64,000 nt of DNA from contig CP119321.1 in the NCBI GenBank assembly GCA_029202445.1, forward strand, positions 1,178,001 through 1,242,000, given 5' to 3'. Below are positions 39,412 through 47,769 of the stretch, piece by piece. Under the pieces are notes generated by a model. That model was given only the letters and a program-made list of their open reading frames with translations, did not search any database and had not been told where the DNA came from. Source of the stretch: Candidatus Microbacterium phytovorans. GTDB taxonomy: Bacteria > Actinomycetota > Actinomycetes > Actinomycetales > Microbacteriaceae. Made by a program: the position numbers and the translations under genes. Positions within the stretch are counted from its first letter, which is position 1. Each line of letters starts with the position of its first letter.

Positions 39412-40382
39412 GCACGCCCGTCGTCACCGTCATCGTCCCCGGCCGCGATGTGGCGCCCTACGCCGAGCAGGCGCTCGACTCGCTCCGCGCACAGTCGTTG
39501 CCGCACTGGCGCGCCATCCTCGTCGACGACGGCTCGACCGACGAGACGACCGACATCTTCTATCGCGCCGCGGCCGACGACGCGCGATTCACCGTCGTCC
39601 GCCACGCACAGTCGCGGGGTCTGGGTGCCGCGCGCAACACGGCGCTCGATCTCGTCGAGACGCCGCTCGTCGGGTTCCTGGATGCCGACGACGAGCTCAC
39701 CCCCGATGCCCTGGCTCGGCTGGTGGGCACGATCGATGCCACCGGGAGCGATCTCGTCGTCGGCGCCTACGTGCGCCTGCGCCCCGAGCGCGGCGCCGAC
39801 GGCAGCGTGACCTACACGGAGGGCATCGTCCAGCCGTGGGTCGCTGCCGCCACCGATCCGGAACGACGCGGCACCTCGCTGGCCGAGCACCCCGAGGTGT
39901 CGGGCAACATCGTCGCGTGGTCCAAGGTGAGCCGCATCGAGCTGTGGCGCCGCCACGGCCTGCGCTTCCCCGAGGGAAAGCTCTACGAGGATCAGATCGT
40001 CGCGCAGCGGATGTACACCTTCGCGCGGGCGATCGACGTCGTTCCCGACGTCGTCGTGCGCTGGCGGGAACGGGCCGACGGGTCGTCGATCACGCAGCAC
40101 AAGGATGCCGTCCCGGTACTCACCGACTACCTCGATGCCCTGCGCGGCGGCCTCGCCGTGCTCGACGCGGCCTCGCAGCGCGCGGCGGCGAGTGCGCGGG
40201 TGCGGCTCGTGCTGGACATGGACACGCCTCCCCTCGTCCGGATCGCGCAGGAGCACCCCGACGACGCGTACCGGCGTGCGCTGGGCACGTTCGTCCGCGA
40301 TTTCACGGCGCGCGCGGAGGCCGACGGCATGCGCCTCGACCCGGCATCCGCGTCTCTGCTCGCCGCCGCGAAGCTCTGGTGA
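39408..40382 (+). CDS. family 2 glycosyltransferase
   Basis: 324 aa, GTG overlapping the previous stop. TPVVTVIVPGRDVAPYAEQA and VDDGSTDETT form the GT-A nucleotide-binding part; VGFLDADDELTPDAL holds the DxD-type metal motif, and GKLYEDQIVAQRMY the catalytic acidic (ED) region. Probably a cell-surface glycan or teichoic-acid type glycosyltransferase; C-terminal ~80 residues are helical and acidic. No membrane helix. Converges with the ABC exporter gene. Confidence 0.88.
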   Translation: MSTPVVTVIVPGRDVAPYAEQALDSLRAQSLPHWRAILVDDGSTDETTDIFYRAAADDARFTVVRHAQSRGLGAARNTALDLVETPLVGFLDADDELTPDALARLVGTIDATGSDLVVGAYVRLRPERGADGSVTYTEGIVQPWVAAATDPERRGTSLAEHPEVSGNIVAWSKVSRIELWRRHGLRFPEGKLYEDQIVAQRMYTFARAIDVVPDVVVRWRERADGSSITQHKDAVPVLTDYLDALRGGLAVLDAASQRAAASARVRLVLDMDTPPLVRIAQEHPDDAYRRALGTFVRDFTARAEADGMRLDPASASLLAAAKLW

Positions 40383-40409
40383 CGCTCGAGCCCGGGCTCG
40401 GCGGCGGGC

Positions 40410-42341
40410 TCAGGGCGATCGGTCGGCTCGGCGTTCCGGGTGATCGGCGGGCGGCTGATCCTCGTCGATCCCTTCGATGCGGGCCGCCGCCATCTGCTGG
40501 GCGGCCAGCTCCGCGTAGAGCCCCCCGCCGGCGATGAGCTCGGCGTGGGTGCCCGACTCGGTGATGAGTCCGCCGTCGAGCACGTGGATGACGTCGGCGC
40601 CGATGACCGTCGAGAGCCGGTGGGCGATGGTGAGGGTGGTGCGCCCCTTGGCCACGTTGTCCAGCGCCTCCTGCACGACCCGCTCCGACACGGTGTCCAG
40701 TGCCGACGTCGCCTCGTCGAGCAGGAGGATCGGCGGGTCTTTCAGCAGCACCCGCGCGATCGCGATGCGCTGCTTCTCCCCGCCCGACAGCCGGTAGCCG
40801 CGCTCACCCACGACGGTGTCGTATCCGCGCTCGAAGCCCGTGATGATGTGGTGGATGTTCGCGGCCGTGCACGCGGCCTCCAGCTCGGCATCGGTCGCGT
40901 CGGGCTTGGCGTACCGCAGGTTCTCGCGGATGGTCGCGTGGAACAGGTAGGTCTCCTGAGACACGATCCCGACCCGATCGACGATCGACTCCTGCGTGAG
41001 CTGGCGCACATCCTCCCCCGCGAACAGGACGGTGCCCTCCGACGCCTCGTAGAGGCGCGGAGCGAGGTAGAGGATGGTCGTCTTGCCCGCGCCGGACGGT
41101 CCGACGAACGCGACGTGGCGACCGGGTTCGGCGACGAAGCTCACCCCGCCGAGGGTCGGGCGGCTGTCGGGCGCCGCGTCGGGGTAGCGGAAGACGACGT
41201 CGCGGAACTCGATGCGTCCGACGGGCCCCGGGGCATCGGCGACGTCACGCGCGCCCGATGAATCGACGATCGCCGGCGTGAGGTCGAGGTATTCGAAGAT
41301 GCGAGCGAACAGGGCGCGCGACGTCTGCAGGTCGAGGGCGACGCGCATGAGGCCCATGAGGGGCTGCAGGAGACGCGCCTGCACCGTCGTGAAGGCGACG
41401 ACGGTGCCGGCGGTGAGCACGCCCGCCTCGCCCGCGATGAGGTAGCCGGACACGAGGTAGATGACCGCGGGGACGGATGCCATGAGCACCTGGACGACGG
41501 CGAAGAAGCCCTGCCCGCTCATCGCGCGGCGCACTTGCAGCACGACCTGGTTGCGATTCTCCTCCTGATAGCGCGAGGACTCGGTGCGCTGCCGGTTGAA
41601 CGCCTTCGACAGCAGGATGCCGGACACCGAAAGCGTCTCCTGCGTGATCGATGTCAACTCGGAGAGCGACTCCTGCGTCTGCCCGGCGATACGGGCTCTC
41701 ACCTGACCGACGCGGCGCTGGACGACCACGAGGATCGGCATGAGGACGACCGCGATGACCGTGAGACGCCAGTCGATGAGGATCATCGCCACGAGCGCGG
41801 AGACGACCGTCACCGCGTTGCCGAGGATGCTCGTCACCGTGTTCGTCAGGACGCCCGAGACGCCGCCGACGTCGTTCTGCAGGCGCGACTGGATCACGCC
41901 GGTCTTGGTGCGCGAGAAGAAGCCCAGCTCCATCGACTGCAGATGCTCGAAGAGGCGCACGCGCAAGTCGCCCGTGACCTCGTTGCCGACCGTCGAGGTG
42001 AGCCAGGTCTGCAGCACGCCCAGGGCGGCCGACAGCAGGAAGAGACCGATCATGCCCGCGACGAGGATGCCCAGCAGCGAGAGGTCGGGCCCGGAGCCGT
42101 CGACCGGGAACAGCGCGTCGTCGAAGACGCGCTGCACGAGCAGCGGCGGGATCACCGCGATCGCGGCGCCGAGCACGACGAGGATGCCGGTCATGGCGAT
42201 ACGCCCGCGGTACGGACGGAAAAGCGCGACGACGCGACGCCCGAGATCACGTACGTGCGGCGCTTCGGCGTTGAGCCGTCGCTGGGCTTCCTCGTCGACC
42301 CCGCGGAACCCGCCGCGGCCGCCCATGCCGCCCATACTCAT
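40410..42341 (-). CDS. ABC-type exporter, fused membrane and ATPase domains
   Basis: 643 aa half-transporter. Six-helix type-1 exporter domain (residues ~50-350) followed by an ATPase: FVGPSGAGKTT, LSGGEKQRIAIARVLL, LLLDEATSALD and H-loop TIAHRLST. It resembles multidrug/lipid exporters of the MsbA/Sav1866 kind and works as a dimer; substrate unknown. The N-terminus MSMGGMGGRGGFRGVDEEAQ is Gly-rich, common in actinobacterial members. Leaderless TAGGCT box 6 nt upstream. Confidence 0.92.
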   Translation of the reverse strand: MSMGGMGGRGGFRGVDEEAQRRLNAEAPHVRDLGRRVVALFRPYRGRIAMTGILVVLGAAIAVIPPLLVQRVFDDALFPVDGSGPDLSLLGILVAGMIGLFLLSAALGVLQTWLTSTVGNEVTGDLRVRLFEHLQSMELGFFSRTKTGVIQSRLQNDVGGVSGVLTNTVTSILGNAVTVVSALVAMILIDWRLTVIAVVLMPILVVVQRRVGQVRARIAGQTQESLSELTSITQETLSVSGILLSKAFNRQRTESSRYQEENRNQVVLQVRRAMSGQGFFAVVQVLMASVPAVIYLVSGYLIAGEAGVLTAGTVVAFTTVQARLLQPLMGLMRVALDLQTSRALFARIFEYLDLTPAIVDSSGARDVADAPGPVGRIEFRDVVFRYPDAAPDSRPTLGGVSFVAEPGRHVAFVGPSGAGKTTILYLAPRLYEASEGTVLFAGEDVRQLTQESIVDRVGIVSQETYLFHATIRENLRYAKPDATDAELEAACTAANIHHIITGFERGYDTVVGERGYRLSGGEKQRIAIARVLLKDPPILLLDEATSALDTVSERVVQEALDNVAKGRTTLTIAHRLSTVIGADVIHVLDGGLITESGTHAELIAGGGLYAELAAQQMAAARIEGIDEDQPPADHPERRADRSP

Positions 42342-42347
42342 CCGCTC

Positions 42348-42353
42348 AGCCTA
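42348..42353 (-). promoter_or_regulatory. -10 box (TAGGCT, leaderless) of ABC exporter
   Basis: Ends 6 nt before ATG 42341 on the − strand; no Shine-Dalgarno. Confidence 0.6.
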
Positions 42354-42401
42354 ACCACGCGCGCGGACACCGGGGTCGGCTGTGGGGACAACCCCGGGGT
42401 G

Positions 42402-43040
42402 TCAGCCGAGGGAGGTGACGAGGTTGATGACGGTGGCGAGGATGACCGCTCCGAACAGGTAGGCCAGGAGCGTCTGAGCGATCACCACCCGGCGCACCTC
42501 GCCCCGGGTGACATTCGTATCGGCAACTTGATAGGTCATTCCGAGCCCGAGTGAGAAGTACGCGAAGTCCGTGTACACGGGCGCCTCGGACTGGTTGAAG
42601 TCGATCCCGCCCTCCGGCGGGGTGTAGTACAGCCGCGCGTAGCGCAGCAGGTAGTCCACCTGGATGAGGGCCCACGACGACGCCACCGCCACCACCGCCA
42701 CGCCCGCCAGGACGAAGGCCGTCAGCTCATCGGCATCCCTCGTCTGAAGAAGGACGACCGCGACGGCGCCGAGGCTCGCGACACTGCCCAAGACCGCGAC
42801 GATCCGCGCCACAGGGCGACCGGGATCCTCGATCAGGGCGTGCGCTCGCGTCTGCTCGGCATCCATCCGCCAGATCACCGACAGCACCCACACGACGTCG
42901 ACGAGCGCGAGTGCGGCCCACCCGGCCAGGAGCCCTCCGGCCAGTCCGAGCGGAGCCGTCGCCACCGCTGCGACGAGGGCTCCGGCGAGCACCGCCGCCG
43001 CTTCACGCAGTCGGGCTCGGGTGTGGTGCGGGGTGGCCAT
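42402..43040 (-). CDS. DUF1345 membrane protein
   Basis: 212 aa from ATG 43040. Five hydrophobic helices with QVDYLLRYARLYYTPPEGGI and PVYTDFAYFSLGLGMTYQVA, the signature stretch of DUF1345, then LLAYLFGAVILATVINLV. Function unknown. Divergent from the MFS transporter. Confidence 0.87.
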   Translation of the reverse strand: MATPHHTRARLREAAAVLAGALVAAVATAPLGLAGGLLAGWAALALVDVVWVLSVIWRMDAEQTRAHALIEDPGRPVARIVAVLGSVASLGAVAVVLLQTRDADELTAFVLAGVAVVAVASSWALIQVDYLLRYARLYYTPPEGGIDFNQSEAPVYTDFAYFSLGLGMTYQVADTNVTRGEVRRVVIAQTLLAYLFGAVILATVINLVTSLG

Positions 43041-43161
43041 GAGCGATATCGTTCCACGGATCAGGAATGCCGTGTCGGGGGACGTGGTTACAGTCGACCA
43101 AGCGCCCCTTCGTGCGCGCGCTTCCGCCTTCCACGCCCCCTTCCCTTCTTCGAGGAGACCC

Positions 43162-44664
43162 ATGACGTCTGCGACGACCACGCGCACCGCCGCCCCGCTG
43201 TTGGGTCCCGCCGAGAGCCGCATCGTGTGGCTCCTGCTGGCAGCCGCGTTCGTCGCGATCCTCAACGAGACGACGATGGGCGTCGCGATCCCGCACCTCA
43301 TCGACGACCTCGGCATCACCGCCCTGTCGGCGCAGTGGCTCACGACAGCCTTCATGCTCACGATGGCGGTCGTCATCCCGATCACCGGGTTCCTGTTGCG
43401 TCGGTTCACAACGAGGCAGGTCTTCATCACCGCGATGAGCCTGTTCTCGCTCGGGACGCTCATCGCTCTGCTCGCGCCGGGATTCTCCGTGCTGCTGGTG
43501 GCCCGGGTCGTCCAGGCGATGGGCACGGCGATCATGATGCCGTTGCTGATGACGACGCTCATGACGATCGTCCCTCCGCAGTCGCGCGGCCGGATGATGG
43601 GTCGCGTCTCGATCGTCATGTCGCTGGCGCCCGCGATCGGACCGACCCTCTCGGGGGTTCTCCTCGAAACACTCAACTGGCGCTGGATCTTCGGGATCGT
43701 CCTGCCGATCGCTCTCCTCGCCCTCGGTATGGGAGCCCGGTGGATCCACAACATCGGCGAGTCCACCCGAGCGCCCATCGATGTGCTGTCGATCGTGCTG
43801 TCGGCCTTCGGATTCGGCGGCATCGTGTACGGGCTGAGTCAGATCGGCGGCGCGGCGGCCCACGGCACCACGGCCGCGGACTCGGCGGCGCAGAGCAGTT
43901 CGACCGTCGCGCTCGTCGTGTCCTTCGTGGTCGGTCTCGTCGCTCTCGGCCTCTTCCTCTGGCGTCAGGTTCGCCTGCAGAAGGCTGACGACGCCCTGCT
44001 CGATCTGCGCGTCTTCCGCGACCGCAACTTCTCGCTCGCGATCGGCCAGATGGCGCTGTTGTCGCTGGCGTTCTTCGGAACGATCACCGTCCTGCCGCTG
44101 TACATGCAGCGCGCTCTCGGTCACACCGCCCTCGAGACGGGCCTCGCCGTGCTGCCGGGATCGCTCCTCATGGGGCTCGCGGGGCCCTTCATCGGGCGCA
44201 TCTACGACGCTCGCGGTACGCGCGTGCTCCTGGTACCGGGCGCCATCCTCGCCGTCTCGGTGCTGTGGCTGTTCGCCGCAACGTTCACCATCGACACCCC
44301 GTTGTGGTTCATCGTCGTCGCGCAGGTCTTCCTCTCGCTGGGCCTCGCGCTCTCCTTCACGCCGCTGTTCACCGCCTCGCTCGGCTCTCTCCAGCCGCGG
44401 TTCTACTCCTATGGGTCCGCGGTCCTCGGCACCGTGCAGCAGGTGGCTGGCGCCGCGGGCATCGCGGTGATGATCGCGATCATGTCGGCGGTCTCCGCAT
44501 CCGCTCAAGACGGAGGCGTGACAGAAGCGGTCGCAGAAGCACAGGGCGCCCACTCGGCGTTCCTGCTGGCAGCGATCATCTCCCTCCCGCTGCTGATCGG
44601 CGCCTTCCTCATCAAGAAGCCCGCCGACGCACCTGCGGGCGAGGGGATGCCCTCGGGCCACTAG
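43162..44664 (+). CDS. MFS drug efflux transporter, DHA2 (14-helix) family
   Basis: 500 aa from ATG 43162 with GAGGAG 4 nt upstream; an earlier in-frame start at 43021 gives an unlikely hydrophilic leader. LNETTMGVAIPHLIDDLGI and TTAFMLTMAVVIPITGFLLR resemble EmrB/QacA N-terminal helices, and SRGRMMGRVSIVMSLAPAIG with PTLSGVLLETLNWRWIF is motif C. Probably exports lipophilic drugs by proton antiport; substrate unproven. A hairpin covering the next gene's ribosome-binding site follows. Confidence 0.9.
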   Translation: MTSATTTRTAAPLLGPAESRIVWLLLAAAFVAILNETTMGVAIPHLIDDLGITALSAQWLTTAFMLTMAVVIPITGFLLRRFTTRQVFITAMSLFSLGTLIALLAPGFSVLLVARVVQAMGTAIMMPLLMTTLMTIVPPQSRGRMMGRVSIVMSLAPAIGPTLSGVLLETLNWRWIFGIVLPIALLALGMGARWIHNIGESTRAPIDVLSIVLSAFGFGGIVYGLSQIGGAAAHGTTAADSAAQSSSTVALVVSFVVGLVALGLFLWRQVRLQKADDALLDLRVFRDRNFSLAIGQMALLSLAFFGTITVLPLYMQRALGHTALETGLAVLPGSLLMGLAGPFIGRIYDARGTRVLLVPGAILAVSVLWLFAATFTIDTPLWFIVVAQVFLSLGLALSFTPLFTASLGSLQPRFYSYGSAVLGTVQQVAGAAGIAVMIAIMSAVSASAQDGGVTEAVAEAQGAHSAFLLAAIISLPLLIGAFLIKKPADAPAGEGMPSGH

Positions 44665-44688
44665 CGAGGTATCTGGGGTGGCGCGGGC

Positions 44689-44731
44689 GCCCTCCTGGGA
44701 GTAGGCCGGTAGCAGCCGGCACCAGGAGGGC
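44689..44731 (+). promoter_or_regulatory. hairpin that sequesters the Shine-Dalgarno of the next gene
   Basis: GCCCTCCTGG (44689-44698) pairs fully with CCAGGAGGGC (44722-44731); an inner GCCGG/CCGGC pair (44705-44709, 44716-44720) closes the loop. The second arm contains AGGAGGG, the Shine-Dalgarno 6 nt before ATG 44737. It may be a terminator of the MFS gene or a translational switch. Confidence 0.6.
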
Positions 44732-44736
44732 ACCGA

Positions 44737-45327
44737 ATGATCATCCAGACACCCGACCCGCAGTCTGCCGAAGGCTACGTCGCAGAGCTCTATCGTGGCG
44801 ACCTCGAAGACGACGGTTTCGTCTTCAGCCACACGCGCGCCATGGCGGCGAACGCCGAGGCCCTCGCAGCCTTCGAGGCACTCATCCACGCCATCGTGCC
44901 CTCGATAGGCGTCCGCACCTACGAGCTCGCGACGTTGGCTGCCGCGGCCGCTCTGCAGTCGCCCCACTGTCTGCTGGCCCACGGGCGCAAGGCGCTGCGG
45001 GCCGGAGCGCTCGACGAGGATCAGCTCGAGGCGGTCGCCCGGGCCGGTGAGCTGGTCGACATCGGCGGCCTGTCCGATGCCGACCGAGCGGTGATGCGAC
45101 ACGCGCGAAAGGTATCCACGGCTGCGTCCGCCATGACCGACGCCGACAGTCAGGCGCTGCGCGATGTCGGGTTCGACGACCGGCAGATCGTCGACATCAC
45201 GCTGGCGGCGGCGGCTCGCAACTACTTCAGCCGCGCGCTGCAGGCACTCGCAGTACCGGTCGAGACAGAACTCGTCGGATTGTCGCCGCGACTGCGCGAC
45301 GCGCTCCTGTCACCCCTGAACGACTGA
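44737..45327 (+). CDS. AhpD-like / carboxymuconolactone decarboxylase-family protein
   Basis: 196 aa all-helical protein. SPHCLLAHGRKALRAG gives the CxxxH motif; the first Cys of the usual CxxC is replaced by Ser (S-P-H-C), so a full AhpD redox pair is missing. YELATLAAAAAL precedes it and ITLAAAARNYFSRALQAL is the second helical repeat. Possible peroxide or quinone detoxification role; uncertain. Its ribosome-binding site lies in a hairpin. Confidence 0.8.
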   Translation: MIIQTPDPQSAEGYVAELYRGDLEDDGFVFSHTRAMAANAEALAAFEALIHAIVPSIGVRTYELATLAAAAALQSPHCLLAHGRKALRAGALDEDQLEAVARAGELVDIGGLSDADRAVMRHARKVSTAASAMTDADSQALRDVGFDDRQIVDITLAAAARNYFSRALQALAVPVETELVGLSPRLRDALLSPLND

Positions 45328-45351
45328 CGGACCGAGGCTCCGCAGCCGCGA

Positions 45352-46683
45352 TCAGCCGTCCAGCTTGCCCGCGAGCGCCTCGGCCTCCTCTCTGATCGTC
45401 GCGGCCGAGACGAGGTCGCTCGCCTGCGACGACAGCACCTCCGACCACGCGTCCAGAAGGGATGCCGCTTCGCCCGACTCGATGAGCTCGGCACGGAGGC
45501 GGGAGACCTCCGACGTGTAGAGGTCGGCGAAGGCATCGACGGCGAGGAAACGCTCCGCGAGGATGTTCGAGCCGCCCGGACCGCCCCCGCCGCGAACGGC
45601 CGCGTCCTGGGTTCCCGCTGTCCCTGCGGCATCGGTCGATCCGTCATCCGTCGTGTCGGCATCCCTCGGCTGGTCGGGGCGCTCCCCGCCGCCTCCCCCA
45701 GCCCGACCACCTCCCCCGCCGGTGGGACTCGCGCCGAACGCGAGGTTGAGATCCCACGTGACGACGGTCATGAGCCCCGTCGCCAGATCGTAGGAGAGGT
45801 ACGAGTTGTTGCCGGGACCGTCGATGTCGTCGAAGTTGTCGACGACCTCCTGGAATGCGAGGTAGGTCGCGAACGCGTCGACGTCGAGATGCTCGTCGAG
45901 GCCGTCGGCGAAGGTCTCGTCGTCGGCCTCGTTGATCCACTCCAAGAACGCGATGAGCGGTGTCAGGTCGTCCTCCCCGGCCTCCTGATCGAACACATCG
46001 ACGTAGGCTTCCTCGTCGTCGCCCCGATAGCTGTAGTCGCCACCGGCCTCCGCCTTGTACAGCAGGACGTCTCCGAGCTCGCTCTCCGCCCACTCGTCGC
46101 CCGGATTCTCCACCACCAGCCGTAGCGTGGGCTCAGAGCCCCCGGCGCTGAAGCGCACGGCTATCGCCTGCTCCGCCGCCAGACCGGACGCGTCCAGCAG
46201 GTCGAGGGCGAGGGCTTCGTTGAGCGAGGTCTCCGAACTGTTGCCCCGAACGACGAACTCCGTCGCGCCGTCGAGGTTCTGGCCGGCCACGAACTTGTCC
46301 AGGCGGATGATCCAGGGCAGATCCTCGGCGTCATCCGTCGCGGACAGCGACCGCAACGAGGAGTTCCCCTTCAGCTTGAGTCCGACATTCTCGAGAGTGT
46401 CGCCGTCGATCGTCACGGTCGCGGAGATCCACACCTTCTCGCCCGAGTCGAGATACTCGGCGATCGCCGCGTCGTAGTCGCTCTGCTCGTACTCGACGGA
46501 GATCTCGTGCACCGAAGACGAGTCCCAGAGCGAGGATGTGGCATCCGCATCCGCGGCAACGCTCGTGGCGGATGGCGTCGCGGTCGGAGTCGACGCGGAG
46601 ACGACAGAGCAGCCGGTGAGAGCACCGATGGCTGCACCGGCGACGAGGAGGGAGCGAACTGTACGGGTTTTGAGGGACGACAT
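45352..46683 (-). CDS. CotH-like kinase-family lipoprotein
   Basis: 443 aa. Lipobox LTGC (Cys 25) followed by a Ser/Thr/Pro-rich linker. LKLKGNSSLRSLS, LPWIIRLDKFVAGQNLDG and EFVVRGNSSETSLNEALALD are CotH blocks; NNSYLSYDLATGLMTVVTWD and LNLAFG near residue 310 resemble the catalytic end of CotH (Asp). CotH proteins are secreted protein kinases in Bacillus and fungi. A Gly/Asp/Thr-rich, low-complexity stretch (residues ~320-370) interrupts the C-terminal part. Surface-anchored role inferred. Confidence 0.8.
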   Translation of the reverse strand: MSSLKTRTVRSLLVAGAAIGALTGCSVVSASTPTATPSATSVAADADATSSLWDSSSVHEISVEYEQSDYDAAIAEYLDSGEKVWISATVTIDGDTLENVGLKLKGNSSLRSLSATDDAEDLPWIIRLDKFVAGQNLDGATEFVVRGNSSETSLNEALALDLLDASGLAAEQAIAVRFSAGGSEPTLRLVVENPGDEWAESELGDVLLYKAEAGGDYSYRGDDEEAYVDVFDQEAGEDDLTPLIAFLEWINEADDETFADGLDEHLDVDAFATYLAFQEVVDNFDDIDGPGNNSYLSYDLATGLMTVVTWDLNLAFGASPTGGGGGRAGGGGGERPDQPRDADTTDDGSTDAAGTAGTQDAAVRGGGGPGGSNILAERFLAVDAFADLYTSEVSRLRAELIESGEAASLLDAWSEVLSSQASDLVSAATIREEAEALAGKLDG

Positions 46684-46763
46684 CCCTCTACTGAAGGCGG
46701 CGCGACTATGCGGGGCCTAGGTCGAGCGTGTGGCGCAGTGAGGAAGTCAGGGTGCGCGCAGCG

Positions 46764-46877
46764 TCAGCTACAGCAGCCGCCGCCGCAGCAGGAGGCGCCT
46801 TCCGAGACGACCTCAATGAGGTTCTTGTCGTCGGAGACGGGCTGCAGCTGGGGGGTCGGGAGGTTCGAGGTGGCCAT
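46764..46877 (-). CDS. 37-aa cysteine-rich small protein
   Basis: Short gene: ATG 46877, TGA at 46764-46766, with MATSNLPTPQLQPVSDD at the N-terminus and GASCCGGGCCS at the C-terminus. Four cysteines lie in the last eight residues. A TAGGAT box ends 6 nt before the ATG (leaderless), with TTGACA (46912-46917) further upstream. The function is unknown: possibilities are metal binding, a thiol-redox peptide, or a precursor peptide; no modifying enzyme is adjacent. Between the CotH gene (same strand, downstream) and the divergent DJ-1/PfpI gene. Confidence 0.65.
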   Translation of the reverse strand: MATSNLPTPQLQPVSDDKNLIEVVSEGASCCGGGCCS

Positions 46878-46883
46878 GACAGC

Positions 46884-46889
46884 ATCCTA
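46884..46889 (-). promoter_or_regulatory. -10 box (TAGGAT) of the Cys-rich small protein gene
   Basis: Ends 6 nt before ATG 46877; a consensus-like TTGACA lies 22 nt further upstream, more than the ideal 17 nt. Confidence 0.55.
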
Positions 46890-46945
46890 CGCCGCCTGTT
46901 CGCAGCAGGCCTGTCAACCCCCTCCGTGTCTGTATCGCCGGTCCG

Positions 46946-46951
46946 TAGCCT
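46946..46951 (+). promoter_or_regulatory. -10 box (TAGCCT, leaderless) of the DJ-1/PfpI gene
   Basis: Ends 6 nt before ATG 46958; the same six bases as at dapD. Confidence 0.65.
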
Positions 46952-46957
46952 CACATC

Positions 46958-47506
46958 ATGGCAACTCTCACAGGAAAGAAGATCGCGTTCCTCGCGACCG
47001 ACGGATTCGAAGACAGCGAGCTCACTTCGCCCTGGCGCGCGGTGACGGAGGCCGGCGCGACGGCCGTCATGATCGCACCGTCGTCGGAGGCCATCACGGG
47101 CAAGAACGGGCACGAGCAGTCGGTCGACGCCACGACGGATGCCGTCGACGCCTCCGACTTCGACGCCCTGGTCCTTCCGGGTGGCGTCGTCAATGCCGAC
47201 CACCTGCGTATGGACACGGCCGCGGTGGACTTCACGCGTGACTTCTTCGCACAGCACAAGCCCGTCGCAGCGATCTGCCATGCGGCCTGGATCCTCGCCG
47301 AGGCCGACGTGCTCGACGGCCGCACGCTGACGAGTTACCCCAGCCTGCAGACCGATCTGCGCAATGCGGGCGCCACGTGGGTCGACGAAGAGGTCGTCGT
47401 GGACGCCGGGCTCGTCTCGAGCCGCACGCCCGACGATCTGCCGGCGTTCAACGCGAAGGTGGTCGAGGAGATCGCCGAGGGCACGCACTCCGAGCAGACC
47501 ACCTGA
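46958..47506 (+). CDS. DJ-1/PfpI-family protein (type 1 glutamine amidotransferase-like)
   Basis: 182 aa. GKKIAFLATDGFEDSELTSP at the N-terminus and KPVAAICHAAWILAEADVLD with the nucleophilic Cys in AICHA. This is the PfpI/YhbO subgroup: stress-related protease, deglycase or chaperone activities have been proposed for relatives. Leaderless start. No neighbours point to a pathway. Confidence 0.9.
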   Translation: MATLTGKKIAFLATDGFEDSELTSPWRAVTEAGATAVMIAPSSEAITGKNGHEQSVDATTDAVDASDFDALVLPGGVVNADHLRMDTAAVDFTRDFFAQHKPVAAICHAAWILAEADVLDGRTLTSYPSLQTDLRNAGATWVDEEVVVDAGLVSSRTPDDLPAFNAKVVEEIAEGTHSEQTT

Positions 47507-47533
47507 CGCGACGAAGCCGGTGACGGGAGAATC

Positions 47534-47613
47534 CGGTGACGTGAACAGGGGAATCGGGCTCCGCAGCCTGCGTCGAGACGCCCACGCGGCCATTCGCCCT
47601 GTTCACGTCACCG
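47534..47613. repeat. 17-bp perfect inverted repeat, 46-nt spacer
   Basis: Arm 47534-47550 (CGGTGACGTGAACAGGG) and its exact complement at 47597-47613; pairing can continue with GAAT/ATTC just inside. Too long a loop for a simple terminator; may be a mini mobile element or a folded RNA after the DJ-1/PfpI gene. Confidence 0.7.
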
Positions 47614-47646
47614 CGTGCGCCGGTGAGTGCATCGCCGCGACTGAGA

Positions 47647-47670
47647 TCAGTTGTTGAAGCGGAACTCCAC
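47647..47670. repeat. 24-bp direct repeat, copy 1 (duplicate of ychF 3' end)
   Basis: 24 bases identical to 48360-48383, the last eight codons of ychF including its stop. Copy 1 is not attached to a gene. This is the pattern left when DNA is inserted at the 3' end of a gene. Confidence 0.85.
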
Positions 47671-47769
47671 CGGGTTACCTCACGGATAGGCATGACACCG
47701 GGTGGCTCTGTCCGTTCCCTACTTCGCAGTGAGCCAGGATACGAGCGCGTCTGCTACCTCATCCGCCGT

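Larger units (their letters stand above)
47507..47769. other. non-coding segment with a 17-bp inverted repeat and an insertion junction
   Basis: No gene is supported in these 263 bp. It contains a long inverted repeat (47534-47613), the first copy of the ychF-end direct repeat (47647-47670), and the frame that would continue the kinase-like gene past its stop (to 47719). Confidence 0.7.

Noticed and set aside
43003..45102. 699-aa open frame on the − strand
   Set aside because: Antisense to the MFS transporter; Arg/Glu/Asp/His-rich repeats come from mirror reading of hydrophobic codons.
47534..47613. CRISPR-like or attC-like site
   Set aside because: Only one pair of arms, no further repeat units, no integrase or cas gene nearby.
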